This document shows, one piece after another, positions 39,626 through 53,449 of a stretch of 64,000 nucleotides of DNA. Position 1 is the stretch's first letter. Each line of letters begins with the position of its first letter. The stretch lies in NCBI GenBank assembly GCA_034336665.1, contig CM067568.1:44124770-44188769 (forward strand). The letters run 5' to 3'. Source of the DNA: Luscinia megarhynchos (lineage: Eukaryota; Chordata; Aves; Passeriformes; Turdidae). Both the position numbers and the translations under genes were made by a program. The notes beneath the pieces were generated by a model. The model did no database searches, was not told the DNA's origin, and saw only the letters and a list, made by a program, of their open reading frames with translations.

Positions 39626-42600
39626 TCAGCATCAGTAACTGCACATCATGGTTTCTAGCTCTTCCTTGGATTGGGAAGAACGTTATTCCCTTTTCCCATG
39701 GTATAGCTGAGACTAATACTGTAAGTTGTATTGATGTTCAGCATGTGAAACCCAACCAACCTTCCCTTTGACTAAGAATTATATTTGACACAGTACACCT
39801 ACAATATTATGCAAGAAGGAGTCTGGAAATGATCACTTGACACTCAGTCCATATCAGAATGTATCTTCAGCAAAAAACCCCAGATTGTTAGCACATTCTG
39901 AGGTTAACACCTCCTTCCCAGCAGCCTGCTTAGAGAGGTGAACACATTCACTCCTGCTTCAAATCAAATCCTTTGGTTTTCTCCCTGTGCTCCCCACTCC
40001 CACTTCTGACTTTACCTTATGATCAATAGAGTTCAAGTTTAGGGTATGTTATCACAGCCATAATTGCAACCTCTACCATTATAATCTATAAGGTTGCTGA
40101 GAGCATTAGAACATGCAGGATAAATTAATTCAGAATAAGTAAAAGCTTTGAAGTCAGGAGCTTCACCAGGGTTTTGAAACTTAAGCTCCATTTAGATTAC
40201 TTGATTAAAGTAGGTCCAAAGCTTCATCAATCAATATCTTTTGCTTAGGAGCAAAAGAAGAGAAAAAGGAGAAACATATTTAATGGGATCTGCACTACCC
40301 CACCCAGAAGATGCTTCATTAAAGTAAAATGTGAAAATGTACATGGGGGAAAAGGGGAAAATCACTGCCATGTGTTTGTAAGTGCCTGTGAAGATTATTT
40401 GCAGCTATGGTACAGAATAACCTGCATAAAGAAAAAAGGAAGCAGAGAATTGACAAGAAAATTACAGGCTTGGAAAAGAAGTAACTGAATCTTCTATTAG
40501 TTTAAAATTGGAAAAAATGACCAAATGTAAATAGACATACCCTCAGCCATGCTTTATTAAAGGGACAGCCCTGCTCTTTGGCCACTTCCAGTTTGTCCAG
40601 CAATCTCCAGTGGGACCAGGACCATCAGTCTGGTTACCTGGCAGGCATCATCTCTGGCACCTTGCCAGAGATATGGAAATGCCACAGTATTGTATCTGCT
40701 AGCCAATATTGACAAAAATGACAATTAATTGTACTAAAATTAATAAAACTTAAGCCTGACCAGTAGGTCATTGCTGACAAAAGCCAAAAATACAATCAGC
40801 TCACGACTTTTTTTTCTCACCTGAGAATATGAACATGCAACAGGTAAAACAGGTAATGAGGAAGAGCACAGGTTCAGTTCTGCTCCTCTTGCTTTATCTC
40901 CCAAGTTAATTGCACAACTCCAGGGTCACAGGGTGCCAAACCACGGCTGCCAGACCAGCACCAGGGAGTGGGAACAGGCTGCTGCTTGTATCCCAATGGA
41001 AAACATAATCCATTTAGATTTCTAACAGGACTTGATTAGACATTTAAGCAACTTTCCTGCAGTAGCAATTTAAATGAATTAGTTATATTTTCCAGCCTCC
41101 TGAACAGATCAGACAAGCAAATCGTGTGCTACCTTCTCAGCACAGCCTGGCCCCTGACTCGGTGCTGTGCAGCCAAGCTGCTCCCCAGGGGCCAGGGAGC
41201 TCTCCAGCCCCACAGCACCTGAGCAGGTGAGCAAGGCAACCCTGCAGACAGTAGCCAGATTCTACCCAGAATTCTGATCTTATCAGGCAGCACTGTGCCT
41301 ATAAGGTAGCTCCAAAATCTTGCTGGGAAGTCAGTCAGTAGATCAGAGCAAAGTTCAGTGAGGTAACCAGGGCTGGATACAGCACAGTGATTGCTGGGCA
41401 GGTCCCCAGTGACAAGGCAGGTCTGTGGTCAAGCTGGCAAGTCAGTCTGCTGCTCAGGGTCTGGGTCAACAGGATCCTTGGGCAGGCACAGGCACAGCTC
41501 TGCCTGAGCTAGAGACTGATACTTCTGCAGCATCACTCAGACACAGACTGAGAGCCAGGGCTGGGCTGGAATGGGGCTCCTGAGTGCACAGGCAGCTGGG
41601 TAGGGGGACACCCCAGATGAGGCTGGTCAGGCCCATTAAGGGGCCCTGATATTGATCATACCAGACGAACATTTACATTTTTATTTCAGCAAGAACCTCA
41701 GTTTGGAGCTGATGTTTGTCCATGCCATGGAAATAAACAAGTGCCAGAAAAGCTACAAAGAGAATGAAATAAGTATGCCAGGAGACTTTTATGTTTGAAG
41801 AGGATTTTGCCCTGAAGTATCCACCCCTGCACAGCTGGGATGTGCTGATGTCTCCCCTGGGTTGTTCATTTGGCACCAACCTCCTTGGGTACCCACAGCC
41901 AGGAGTCCCACCAAGCAGTCACCTGTCCTCCCACACAGCTTGAGTGGCATTGGCTCTGACAGGCTGAAGGTTTTCCTCACCAGTTGCACCATCTGCCCAC
42001 ACTCCTCTGACATGGAACTTACTTCCACATCCAGGCTCTGGGTTACAGAGTTCCAGTGCAAGAGAAAACACCAGCCTTTATTGCCAGAGGTGACTAAAAC
42101 TCAGCCAGATGAGCTGTGTAAAATAAATGATTATTTTACAATAAATCCACACAGTGTTTGCTTTTGTGACATCCAGGGAGTAGGACAAAAATTGGCAGTT
42201 TGGAAGTTCAAATTGAAAGATAGATGGGAAGTGAGATGTCTTGGAGAATTTAAGGATTTGGAATGGGTTCTTCTTCATACATCAGCAGCAGACTGAGATG
42301 AAACACAGCAATCTGGTAAGATTCACTTGTAAGGAGATGCAAACAAAACACTGGCCCAGATAAAAAAGTTGTCAGTGCAAGATCCTCTCAGCTTATTATC
42401 CTGTCCCTTGGGAGCCCCTTTGCATCCCTGCTGCAACTCCAGCTCTGTCTGACTCCCTATGCAGGTGTGAACTGAGCCTTGCCCCAGAATCCTGGTGGCT
42501 GCTTGCAATGAAAACCCCTTACCTTTGGCATCCTGACTTGTTCTGAGGCTCCAGACTGTTTCTCCCTCCTAACCCTAACCTCAACATCAGGAGTGGGCTA

Positions 42601-45600
42601 AGTCTTTTGTAGCAAACCCGAGCTCTTCCCCCAGTGACCAAAACTTCTGAGGGGCTAATCCTTCTGGAAACCCACCCTTTCCTTTGGCAGCCACTCTCAT
42701 GCTTCTCATTTTGTCTCAAAAATCTGTATGTTAAAGTAACATGTCTTCTGTCTAAAATGAAATTTGTTTGTCTTTTTATTTTTATACACATCAGACAGTT
42801 GTCCTCATAGCGAGCTCTCGTGTATTTTAGTGGCATTCACAGCCTGCATGAATAAACAACTGGAGGCACTTGAAGGGATACAAGCTATGTCTGCCTTTGT
42901 GTGCCAAATAATCTTTTCTTCTGCCCCTGAACCCTGAACAAGAAATTATTATAATTCTACCTTGCAAACACAGCCAGGCATAAGTTATCACTTAGCTGTT
43001 TCAAGATGAATTGTTGGAAATTTTTTAATTTTTTTTTTAAATCTCACAGCTTTTGAAAATAATTGATCATTTTTTGTGGTCCCTGGTACTTAGCCCTCAC
43101 CCAAAGAGCTTAGCCACCCAAAGAGGCTGCACCACCGGGCTGCTCGTGGCTCCCCAGCCGTGCCCAGCTGTGCATCCAGCTGTGACTTGTCCTGCAGACC
43201 CGGTCCCCTGGGGTCCCACAGCCACTGTGGTGGAGATGATTCCAGCACTGCAATGGAGGTGACTGATTTGCTTGCAGTAAGATACGTTGTCACAGACTGT
43301 TCATTTCCCTGCGGCCGCATTGAAGGGAGGGGCGAAGCAGCAGGGCAAGCAAACAGCTCCTGTCAGCCTGGGAGTACTAATGCCCAAACCATCAGGCTTC
43401 TAGTTCACCACATCTCAGCAGCCCCCAGCCCCACATTTGTTTACTCCTCAGTAACAAACACAAAGCCTGGGTAAGGTGAGAGCTGTTTCAGAGGTCAGGT
43501 TTCAGTTAAGTCAGTGGAGTCTGTTTCAAATAGTTGTTTTTAAAACAGAGATAATAAAAATAATGAAAGGACCTTAGCACCCAGATTTTGTGTTTAGGGC
43601 AGCTAGTCTGCCATCACCTAGGATTGCCCAAAATGAAGCAAAGCAGGATTGAGAGGAAGAAGAAAGGAGGATGGAGACATGACTTTTCAGTAGGAGAGGA
43701 ATATCCTAATGTGGTACCTGGGAACTGGTTGATAATTCTCTCCCAAGCCATTGGAGTCCTCCATCCATCCCACAGAGGAAATGACCCTTAGCCTGAGGTT
43801 CAGCACAGCCCTCCAGGCAGTCCTTCAGTGTCGTTTCAGCTTGGTGCCTGGGTGCAGAAGTCACACATGGCAGCTGGGCAGGCACATGGTGAGGAGCAGA
43901 CAGTGCTGGGACAGCCAGGAGCTGTGGCACAGAACAGGCAGCCACAATGCTCTGGAGTGGGCAAAACACTTCAAAAGGTGCTGAGAGAAGCCCCTCATAA
44001 AGGAAAAAGTGTTAACAAAGCCACACTGCCTTCCTGTACCAGATGCTGAGCACTTGCTTATCACAGGGATTCTCCCCAGTCCTTTCCCTATGTACAACTC
44101 CTTCATGCCTCAGGCAGCACCAGGAGCCTCCCACTCTGTCATCTCTCCCTTCTCAGCACAGAGCTTTCCTTTCCTTGCACGAGCTTTGCTTTCCTTTACC
44201 TTTTTTTCCCTGTCCCCCACACTGCATGCAAAGCCCAAAATGACTGAATGCTGTTTGCAGCCTTGCAGGCAATATTCCCCAAATCCATTCATTTTGGCAT
44301 GGTGGATCACCCACCAGATCTCACTGCAGCACGGCTCCTCCCTGCTGTGCCAGGAGCTGTGGCTCTGGTGGATGATCTGCTTCTTGCAGTGGTGTAACAG
44401 GCAAAGCCAGTTGTATTTGATTACACCCCAGGTGGCTTCTGAAACTGAGATGGTGAATGAACCAGGGTGGAATTAGCAAGTGTATTAATTAGTATGCTGA
44501 TAGCTGAATAAAGCTATTTTTAAAATCACTGAACAGCACTGCACTTTACTATGATTGCAGAGATTATGTAAGAAGATGATTAAAACCAGGTCTCTGCATC
44601 ACAGACTGATCCGTGTTTTAGAAATGAAAAAACAAAGCTGCAAAGGAATGAGAGGAGACTGTCCTATTTTAAAAGGTTCTCTGCCTGCCCTAATTAAGGG
44701 CAAAGGAGCCATAGCATCAATGTTTTCATCATCATTCTAACTCATCCTACTTTTTCTATCATGTTTTGCCATTAAGCCATTTATTTTTTAAGACTGGGTT
44801 TGTACATATGGAAATGCCAGGAGGGATCTGCTGCATCATCCCACAACACGGAGCCATTTTACAGGGTGTCCCTGATGCACAGCTTTTGGCTCCTGTGGTG
44901 CCCCTACCAGGAGTGTTTACCTCCTAACCTCCTATTTGTTGATGTTCTACCGCTCATTAAAAAAAGCAGGAAAAGTAAAAAGTGGGCATTACCTTTGTGT
45001 ATTTTCTAACAGATTGGAAACAGACAGATAAGGAGAGGTTGTATCTCAGCAGCAGGAAGATGCTGCATTTCAGGACCAAGCTACCAAAAATATGCTGTTG
45101 TTTTCAATGACAGTTATTTGGGGAAAGCCTCTAGAAACTGATTGTCATTAAAGACCTGGAGAGAACATTGCTTATGATGATAAGCAGAGATTTTAAAATT
45201 TTGTTTACAGTCTCCTGCACTGTAATGCTCAGATTGCTGTATATACACAATCATTATTTAATTCCTTACACCACAGTGAATAGCAGCTCTGCTGATCAAA
45301 TATAAAGTGGCAACCAATCCTAATGCAAATAGAAATATAAACAAACCCTGCAGATTTATAGCCAATAAAAATTATGTCAAACAGTGTAAGATGAAAAGCA
45401 GAGTGTATGCTTGTTATTAAGTCTGACAGATGTTTGCTGTAGTGTTTCCATGAAGTTTCTCACCACTGTTAATCATCTGTAAGTTATGATGAAGTTTAAA
45501 AACCCCTTTAATTATCTTACATGGATTGAATGTGTCCACTCGAAGTATTGCACTACGTTAAAGTTGAAGATTTATTCCTTCATAATATTTCTTTAAGAAG

Positions 45601-48224
45601 CAGACATCACAAAATCAACTGTTACTTCATTTCCTGGCATAACACAGGATCTGGAGCATACAGAACAAAGCCTTTTGTCATTATTTACATTCTCTTCTTT
45701 CTTTCTAGGCAGCTTCCCCAGCCAGCCAGCATGCATGATGCCAACAGAAGGGTCTAATGCCACCTCTTCACAGGGGAGGGAGTCTGTAGTACCAGATGCT
45801 GTTGTGTGAAGACAGGAATTTAACATGGAGGCCATACCACGGTGGGCATTTTGTGTGTAACCATTTTGTGCAGACACCCATCAAGTGTCCTTGCAAACAA
45901 GGAGGGTGAGCTGGGGGCCCATGTTTTCCCTCAAGTGCCCTGAGCTCAGTTTTCTGTGTTTGTTCAGGTCCCTGGGGCTGGCACTGCTGGCCAGCAGCTG
46001 CTGAACTTCAGTGAGAATGCAGAGATGTCTGGGTGGAGCCATGTCCTAGAGACACAGCCACACTGGACAGCAGCTGGCCTGTATTGCCCGGGCTGTTTGG
46101 ACTTCTGTAGCCAAAATTTGCAGTGTAAAAGCTCCTAGGTCTCATGGCCCACATCACACACTTACACAGCCCCTTCTATTTCTACGTGGTGAGAGGAGCA
46201 GGAGCCTAGGGACATTCTGCCTAGGGACTGCTAAAGGGAAGACATGCAAAGGCTGGGAGCACAAGAGGCAGCTGAGTGCCCCTACCAAGGGTGGGCACCT
46301 TAGCCATGGGGGTTCTTCTGCCCATGCAGCCCCCAGGGCTCTCCCAGAGCACAGCCAAGGCACCTGCCCCTCTGTGCTGCTCGGGGCAGGGCAGGGCTGA
46401 ACACCCCCATGGCTGTGGTGCTGAGGCACCAGGTGCTGCAGTGGCCAGGGGAGATGAACTTTCAGCACAGGGGTGGCAGCATCACCCATGTGGCAGCTGC
46501 CCAGGAGTGGGCCACAGCTGGTTTTAGCCCACTGAGGGATGAGGTGAACAAAAAGGAGAATCAAGCCACTGGGTGCCACTGCTGCAGGCAGTCAGAGGGG
46601 CAGGGCATGCTCCTCCTCAGATGGATTTTACAAAGGAACCCACGCCAGGGCAGGAATTCCTGGAGTGGCTGCAGGCAGTGCATGCTGCAGCAGGGACACC
46701 CCTGAAGAAAGAGCAGCAGGAAGACCTGCTACAAAAATCACCTTGCCTGCCCATGCTTGCCAGAAGCATTTTGACAAATCGAGCACAATCCATGGTGCAA
46801 ATAAGGGTGTTGAGTCTGGAGAGGAGGTAGAACAGGTGTTTATATAGCGTTTGATTGTTTAAATTGCAGTTGCACAGGAAGTTGGTAGCACATTTCTTGT
46901 AGCATGCCTGAGATAAACAGCTTAAGACCCTTCTGCTGAAAGAAGCCCATGGCCAGGCTCTTGGCAAGCTTGCTGGATTGTACATAAAGGCTAAAAAGTG
47001 TTCTATGGAGACTGAGCTCTCCTTGCTCCTCTACGCACGTCACTGCGGATCCATCCGCTGGCTGCTACGTGATCCTTGCCTAACTGGCAGCAGATAGGAG
47101 GGGGATCCATTAGAGGAAATGGTTCAGAGCACAGTTAAGAGGCTCTTCTTGTCAGTCAACTCTCATCTTGTCTCCTCAGCCAAGTTTTTTCTCTCCTTGT
47201 TCAATTGCAGCAGCAGTGGGCAGTGAGGACCAGTTACAAACAAACTCTTCCAGGCAATGCATGAAAGTAGCAAATGCTTGGACAGATACTGAGCTTGGGC
47301 ACTTTTATGCTCTTCTGTCTCTGTTTCAGACATTTGCTTCTTCTGTTCCACTTTCTCCTGGGATGTTCACATCCATCTGGTGCCTCAGAAGCCTAGTGCA
47401 GTAGTCTCCCATACTAACCAATCTGGATGGCATCAAGACAAGAGAGGGGGACACTCTTAGGTCAGCTGAGTTCCAGCTTCAGCAGCCATACATTCTCACT
47501 ACATAGCCAAGAAACCACCCTCCCCTTCAGCAGCATTTCAAACCAGCCCTGAGAAAGTTTGATGGAAAACTGAGGGGCTTTCTAATCTCAGTCCTTTTCA
47601 AAGTTAACTCATAGATATTTAGGGCTGTTAACAGAACCCTTTCAAAAACACAGGGTCTGAGGAATGCTGTGACTTGTAAGATTGTACTATTCAGTTTAAT
47701 CTTAATTGGAGAAAGCTATGAAACCATTACAATTTTTTATACGCCTCATTATTCAGAGAATCCTTCTGCACTGTTCTCTTCAACTCTAGACTTAGATGGG
47801 AGGATTGATGTATAGATTACAAAGGTATGTTTTTCAGGATGTTATATATATGCCATTAGACATTTTATTAGTGGATCTCTTCTGATTATAGTTGCTAAAT
47901 AAGAAAAACCCAAAAACCCAAACCAAAACAAAAAACAATTCCCAAGGAAATCAGTTTTGTTTCTGGGCTGCAGAACTGATGAAAATGGAAGATCAGACCC
48001 TAACTTAAATTGGTTTAGTGTGTCTAGCCATTTGCATATCACAGCAAATTAACATGAGCTGGTACCTACAGCTCTGAAGATCCAGGTAACATCCCACAAG
48101 GGCCACAACTACTTAATAATGAAGGAATCAATTCATTAAAAAAAACTCAAACAAAACCACTGTTTTCTGTCTTAATACGTGGGCATATTCTGAAACCAAT
48201 ATTCACACAAATACAATAATTCAA
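39626..48224. other. Proximal FOXN3 3' flank without genes
   Basis: GC content is moderately higher around 41.1-41.7, 43.1-43.5 and 46.2-46.7 kb, which opens several frames on both strands at once, but none shows a family signature. A 10-bp palindrome lies at 40650-40672. No mobile element is recognised. Confidence 0.65.
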
Positions 48225-48243
48225 TTGATGCAACTCAGTAATT

Positions 48244-48249
48244 TTTATT
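48244..48249 (-). terminator. FOXN3: Candidate distal FOXN3 poly(A) signal AATAAA
   Basis: On the minus strand an AATAAA is preceded by TGTA within about 20 bases (a CFIm-type upstream element). It is followed by a likely cleavage region and then a GT-rich stretch (TTGTATTTGTGTG) about 35 bases on, at + positions near 48206-48218. All three classic parts of a mammalian or avian cleavage signal are therefore in the right order. Cleavage would fall near 48220-48235. Confidence 0.65.
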
Positions 48250-50418
48250 GCAACTGGAAGACAATACATCACAGAAACTTTATGGTAGGTTTTGGGAAAG
48301 TGTTATTTACAATAATAATTGATGAAATAGTTTGTCTTTGGCAATATGATTACACATCAAGAAAATGTAAAATGCAAGTATGCCTCTAAATCAACAATTT
48401 CATATTTCCTAAAGATCAGCTGATTGCACTTGCCTTCGGACTGCTCATTTAGGTAAACACAAATACAACTTAACATCACTGTTCATTCCCCGTCACAGTT
48501 CGTATTTTAATATTGATGAAATTGGCAGTTTCAGACGCCAAGTACAGGAAAGAAAATTGGCTTATCACTGTACTAAATTAACTTATTGGCCAGTTAAGGT
48601 CCTGTGACCCTTAAGCATTGATACTAAATCTCTTGGTCTTTTGATTGCTTTATCACTTTTTCTGTAAAACAAAATACTTCAGAAATTACAGATCAGAGTA
48701 TAAAAAAAATGTACAAGTTCATAATGCTTTTCATACACACACACAAATCATTCCCCCCAACATTTTACATCATGGCAGTTTTAAGTAGTGAGTGTGAATG
48801 ATGCAGGCATGGAACTGGTTATCAAATACAGGTATGACTTTCAATTGCTGTCCCACACACATACTCAAGAAATGTACAATGCTCTAGTAACTTAAAAATG
48901 TACTCAAGTTCAATGTCATCCAAACAAAAAAAGGTCTTGGGATTTCAGGCCAGAGTAAACAGATGAAAAACATTCCCATTTCTAGACTGTCAGCCATTCC
49001 AGAGTCTAGCATGAAGTTTTAGTATCTGGTAAAATCCCTTCTAGCACTAAAGGCCAGCACAAGTTGTCATTTATCCCTTAAGCCCTCGGATGATGAGCTC
49101 CTGTAACTGCTGGCCTGATCCAAAGCCTCATGAAATCCACTGAAAATAAAAAAGTGAAACAAAACCCCCCTTTCACTGATTGTGAAAGGATGTTACATCA
49201 GGCCGATATTCCCCTCTTTGCAAAACGAAATGTGATACAGTAGAAAAACTGTTACATAGCTTCAGATAAATATACCTTGTTTTCAATGCTAAAACAAAAC
49301 CCAAACTCCCCAAACCAGGAAAGGCTACTTATTAGAAGAACTCAAAAGTGACCTTTAAATCATTTCTGGTTTTAAATGTATACCAGCAAAATACAGCACC
49401 ATAGACACATTAGGTTGAGACTGTTGTTTTTTTTTTTTGGTCAGTGAAGCTAGTACTTGTTTGCTGAACTGTGGAAGAATTATAAGGTCATGTACATGAT
49501 CAAAGATAAAGCAACCCAGCTGACAAGTCTCTGCTTAATTCAAGAATAACCAGTACTAAAAATAAAAAAGCAAAAATAAAAATCCCTAATAAACCACCAT
49601 CAATTAATACTTTCTAAATAAAAGGGGATTAACAGATGAATTTACAAATGTATGCAGATTTATACAGAACACCGAATGTTGTGTGTAAATCCTTATAAAC
49701 TTCATCTCAAAACAGAAACACACAAAATGTATAGTTTGACTTACACATCCCATTTCAAAGGAAAAGAGACATCATTACAACTTGGTAACTGTGCTAATTG
49801 CAATATAAATCAAACAGAAATTCAGAGTTTGGCAGGTAACTAAGAAGAGGGTTATCACTTAGGTTATATAGCAAAGTGTTGATGTATATTACATAGAGTA
49901 GTATAAATAATAAAAAAGTATTATTTAAATTAGATCACAGTGCTGCATTATGTGCATAACAGTGTTTGATATATTACTGGAGGGCTGTGAAGAACACTAC
50001 TAGAACTTAACAGGTCAGACAGTCAACACTGATACTCTGATACAATCAGGAGGATGTATGGGTTCAAATGCTCTTTTGGTGGCAAAGTTAACAAAATGTT
50101 TCAAAATATTTCCTATAAAATATGCCAATGAGCTATTTAGGCAGTAGTGATGTGCCCAAAGGAGCTGGGCTTGCATTCTCCAGGAAGTGATGTAAATTGC
50201 ATTGGAAATGCATTTTCTCAGTAGTCTGATCCTGGAGCACAGGAAAGTAATATTTTCAAAAATGCCTAGGGTTGGATTAAAGCAAAAATTGTAATACCAA
50301 TAATAATAATAGTGAAATGGTAAAGGCTTCCAGGACCACTTGGATGTCTATAGCTCCACTGCAAAGGAGACCAGACACCTTCAAGTTCTAGAAAACCTCA
50401 GACTGTGCACTCTCAGAC

Positions 50419-50505
50419 CCACAGTATGATTCTTGGGGTGTCCTGTGCAGGGCCAGGAATTGGATGGGTTCTTTCCAACTCAGCATACATTATGATTCTA
50501 CAATC
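50419..50505 (+). mobile_element. CR1 LINE 3' tail within the FOXN3 3' UTR region (antisense to the gene)
   Basis: The stretch ATGATTCTTGGGGTGTCCTG, then CAGGGCCAGGAATTGGATGG, GTTCTTTCCAACTCAGCA and a final TATGATTCTAC is a clear CR1 3' end of about 90 bp. It lies opposite in strand to FOXN3 inside the predicted UTR. It is a truncated relic with no coding content. Confidence 0.88.
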
Positions 50506-51025
50506 TACATCTTTAGATGGATTGGGATGGGAGCCAAAATCTCAGTGAAAATAAATTACCACTAGTAAGAATCCAGGGCAAAGTGTTGTTTTGGTAATTT
50601 TATCCATGGTGCCATTTGGTGTACAATTTAGGATTTCATTCTCTGCTAAAGTATGTCGATGTATCTTTACCTCACTCCAGTGAAGAATGCAACCTCCAGC
50701 TTTTTTCTCTTACCATTTCCACAGGTAGACAGTAATTCAGCTGAACACTGGGAGCCAATGCATCTCCTCTGGGATTCTCTTCTCCCATTAAGGTAGGAGA
50801 GGAACCAGAATATGAACCTCAACTCAATTTCTGGAGAGAAGAGAACAGTCTCAGGACAGTTCTCTAGTCCTACAGGACACATCTCCTCGCTCCCACATTT
50901 GGCTTTTCAGCTGTAAAGCCCTGTGATCTTTGTAGAACTACTGCCAGTTTTGCCAGGAGAAGATCAGAAGCAGACTGCTTTCAGAAACAGCTATGGGGTG
51001 ATACAATTAAGCTGTTCAAGACCTG

Positions 51026-51145
51026 TGCTTGCATTTTTAAATGCAAGCAGAATCTGCACCAAATGCAGTAGGACATCCAACTGCTTGCAGAATGCAAGCA
51101 CGATCAGCAGATTTCACCTCCCTGGAGATGCTGGTGAAATCTGCT
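51026..51145. repeat. Cluster of three perfect inverted repeats
   Basis: Three separate inverted repeats sit within 120 bp. (1) 51026-51049 has 11-bp arms TGCTTGCATTT/AAATGCAAGCA with a 2-nt spacer. (2) 51082-51100 has 8-bp arms TGCTTGCA/TGCAAGCA with a 3-nt spacer. (3) 51106-51145 has 13-bp arms AGCAGATTTCACC/GGTGAAATCTGCT with a 14-nt loop. The first two share the TGCTTGCA arm. In FOXN3 mRNA sense they would form adjacent hairpins. Confidence 0.9.
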
Positions 51146-51909
51146 TATGGCATTAGCTCTGGCCTGCAAGAGCTTCTTGCTGTGAAAGGCATATTCCAAA
51201 GGAACTCGCCATGAAGTCCAGCAACCCTTACAATTCATGCCTATGTGAAACTCGCCACTGAACACTTGCTGACCTCGCCCCCGTCTTGGAGAAACGCTAA
51301 TTTGGCAATACTTACAGAGTGAGAAGAAGGGAAAGTTAGAGATTTGACAACTTCTCACCCCAAAATGGCTTAGAAGGAAAGCAAACAAGCAAAACCACAC
51401 CACCTCCTATCTGGCAAGTGAGAGAGTTTGTAATACAGTGCAATTACCAGTCCATTTTGACATCATTCAGTTGAAGTAAAGACAACTCGATTAAAAGCTG
51501 ACATCGTATTTCTTGGAAAACAAATCAATTTCAGTTCTTACACGAAAAAAAAGGAGAACTTCTCTGATGGAGTAGAACCAGTTCTGACAAAGTTGCCATT
51601 GTCAGCCAGGCACAAATATGGTTTAAAAGGTGACTCCCAAATACTTTATACAATCCAAATTATGTACTTCTCATCAACAGTCAGAGTAAGCATCAATAAG
51701 GACAAGTTGTTTTTAAACACCAGAAAAAATCCATTGATGGCAGCCCAAACTGCTGGTTCCCGAACATAACTTTCTAAAATCCTACCAAAGAATACCTTCC
51801 TAGCAGATCAGACTAAGAGAAACAAATTTTATATGAAAATAGATGCTTGCCAACATTTTAGGTTTACCAGCAAGTATATAGAGGACTTGTTGAAGTCTTA
51901 GATAGGTGT

Positions 51910-51934
51910 TTTATATATATATTTATATATATAT
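51910..51934. repeat. (TA)n-like microsatellite
   Basis: TTATATATATATTTATATATATATC: two short TA runs separated by TTT, self-complementary over most of its length. Confidence 0.85.
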
Positions 51935-53005
51935 CTGTATAAAGATAACCTGCCTAATTAGATATTTATGCAAAATGACTGTTTTTCTAAGATGAGTAAT
52001 ACTAGTGGTAATTATATATTTAGCCACCAAGAGTCCACATTAATGAATGATACTTGCTCAGCAGATCTCATTTGCACTGACACACTGCAATCAGAGAAGT
52101 TGCTCTGGAATTAGTGTTGTGGACAGAATCTGGCCACTGGCAGACAAACACATTGCTTTCCCTAGAGGACAGAGATGGCTGAGCCATGGTTTGTAATTTC
52201 TGCCACTAGATTTTTCAGTGCTGTTTTTTGGTAAATACTAAGCCACTCCCAAGCTGATACAACTGTGCATTAATGAGCAAAGATGGTGGCAAAGTGATAC
52301 TGTAGTATCTTCTATTTCAAATGTCTCCCATAAGTCTTTAAAAGATGAAGACCAAGATCTCTTGTACAGGGTTGTGTGGTTCACTGCCTACAGACTTTGG
52401 CTGTAGAGAACATGGACCTGGGAAGAAGCAGATTATCTCAGTCTGATCAGACAAGGGAAATATTATGGCTCATCCATCTCTGTGCTACCTGGCCAAGGGA
52501 CTGGTCCTTCCTGTTTTCCCCAACGTTATCTAAAGGGCTGCAGGCAGCCAATAAAAGTTAGTATCTATGTACTCCTGATTTAACTAGTGCTGGGAATCAA
52601 CCCTGCATGCAAACTGAGAGGAACAAGGCTGTTTCTTGTACTCTCCATGGCTCTCTCCTTTCTTATTTCCAAAACTGGCAGCTGTGCTGGGCTCTGGCAG
52701 CTGTCAAGCAGCTCCTGGATCCCAGGACATGCTGGCTGAGATGGGAGGAGGAGGCACACTTTTGCTGTGCTGCCCTGTTCTTTACAAAATGCTTGCAGAG
52801 CACAGGACCAGGTCCAGACCAGCCTGTCCTTCAGTCCTTCCACCTCCCAACTGAGCACACACCACAGGCATCTCCAAATACAACTTTTAGCTCACTTCCT
52901 GAGTAGGAGCCCTTATCTAACTCACTCTTCATAAACTAGATCCATCTTGGTGAAACTGCTGCCTGAAACAGCTGTTAATGATAAATCTAAACCCTATACT
53001 CTTTA

Positions 53006-53044
53006 AGAAACCGACCATTTTGTTCTCTTAAGTGGTTGGTTTCT
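53006..53044. repeat. Inverted repeat, 12-bp arms with one mismatch
   Basis: Arms AGAAACCGACCA (53006-53017) and TGGTTGGTTTCT (53033-53044) flank a 15-nt loop. The single mismatch is a G-T pair on the + strand and an A-C mismatch on the FOXN3-sense strand, so the fold would be stronger in a + strand RNA. Confidence 0.8.
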
Positions 53045-53449
53045 GGGATTTTCTTTTTGCCTCTAGGATATTCTAAGTGTAGAATTTTTCATGCCAAATG
53101 TAAGAATACAGGTGAGAGAGACTGTTTTGTTTATTTCACAGCTTCTCTCTGCTGTAGTGGTTTTCAGTCTCATAGTCATCCTTACCACAAGAGTAGCACT
53201 GTACCTGAATCACACTCTCTGTAACACTGGTTTTTATCCGGACACCTCCCTAAGGCTCTTAACTAACTTCAAATTTTCATGGCAAATTAGCAAAATTATT
53301 TTCTTGTCTACTTATTCCTGAATCAAATCAGAGAGTTTCCTCAATTAACCTCCCATTATTCTCTTGATTCTGTCATACACACTCACTACTAAATTTGCCC
53401 TCAGATTATTGCGTCATGTTACACATGTACAGACGAAGAAAAGACACAC

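Noticed and set aside
42568..42580. Telomere-like CCTAACCCTAACC
   Set aside because: Fewer than two full units; too short to be an interstitial telomere repeat.
46154..46985. Cluster of frames of 60-141 codons on both strands
   Set aside because: Local GC rise keeps many frames open together; no domain or splice structure supports a gene.
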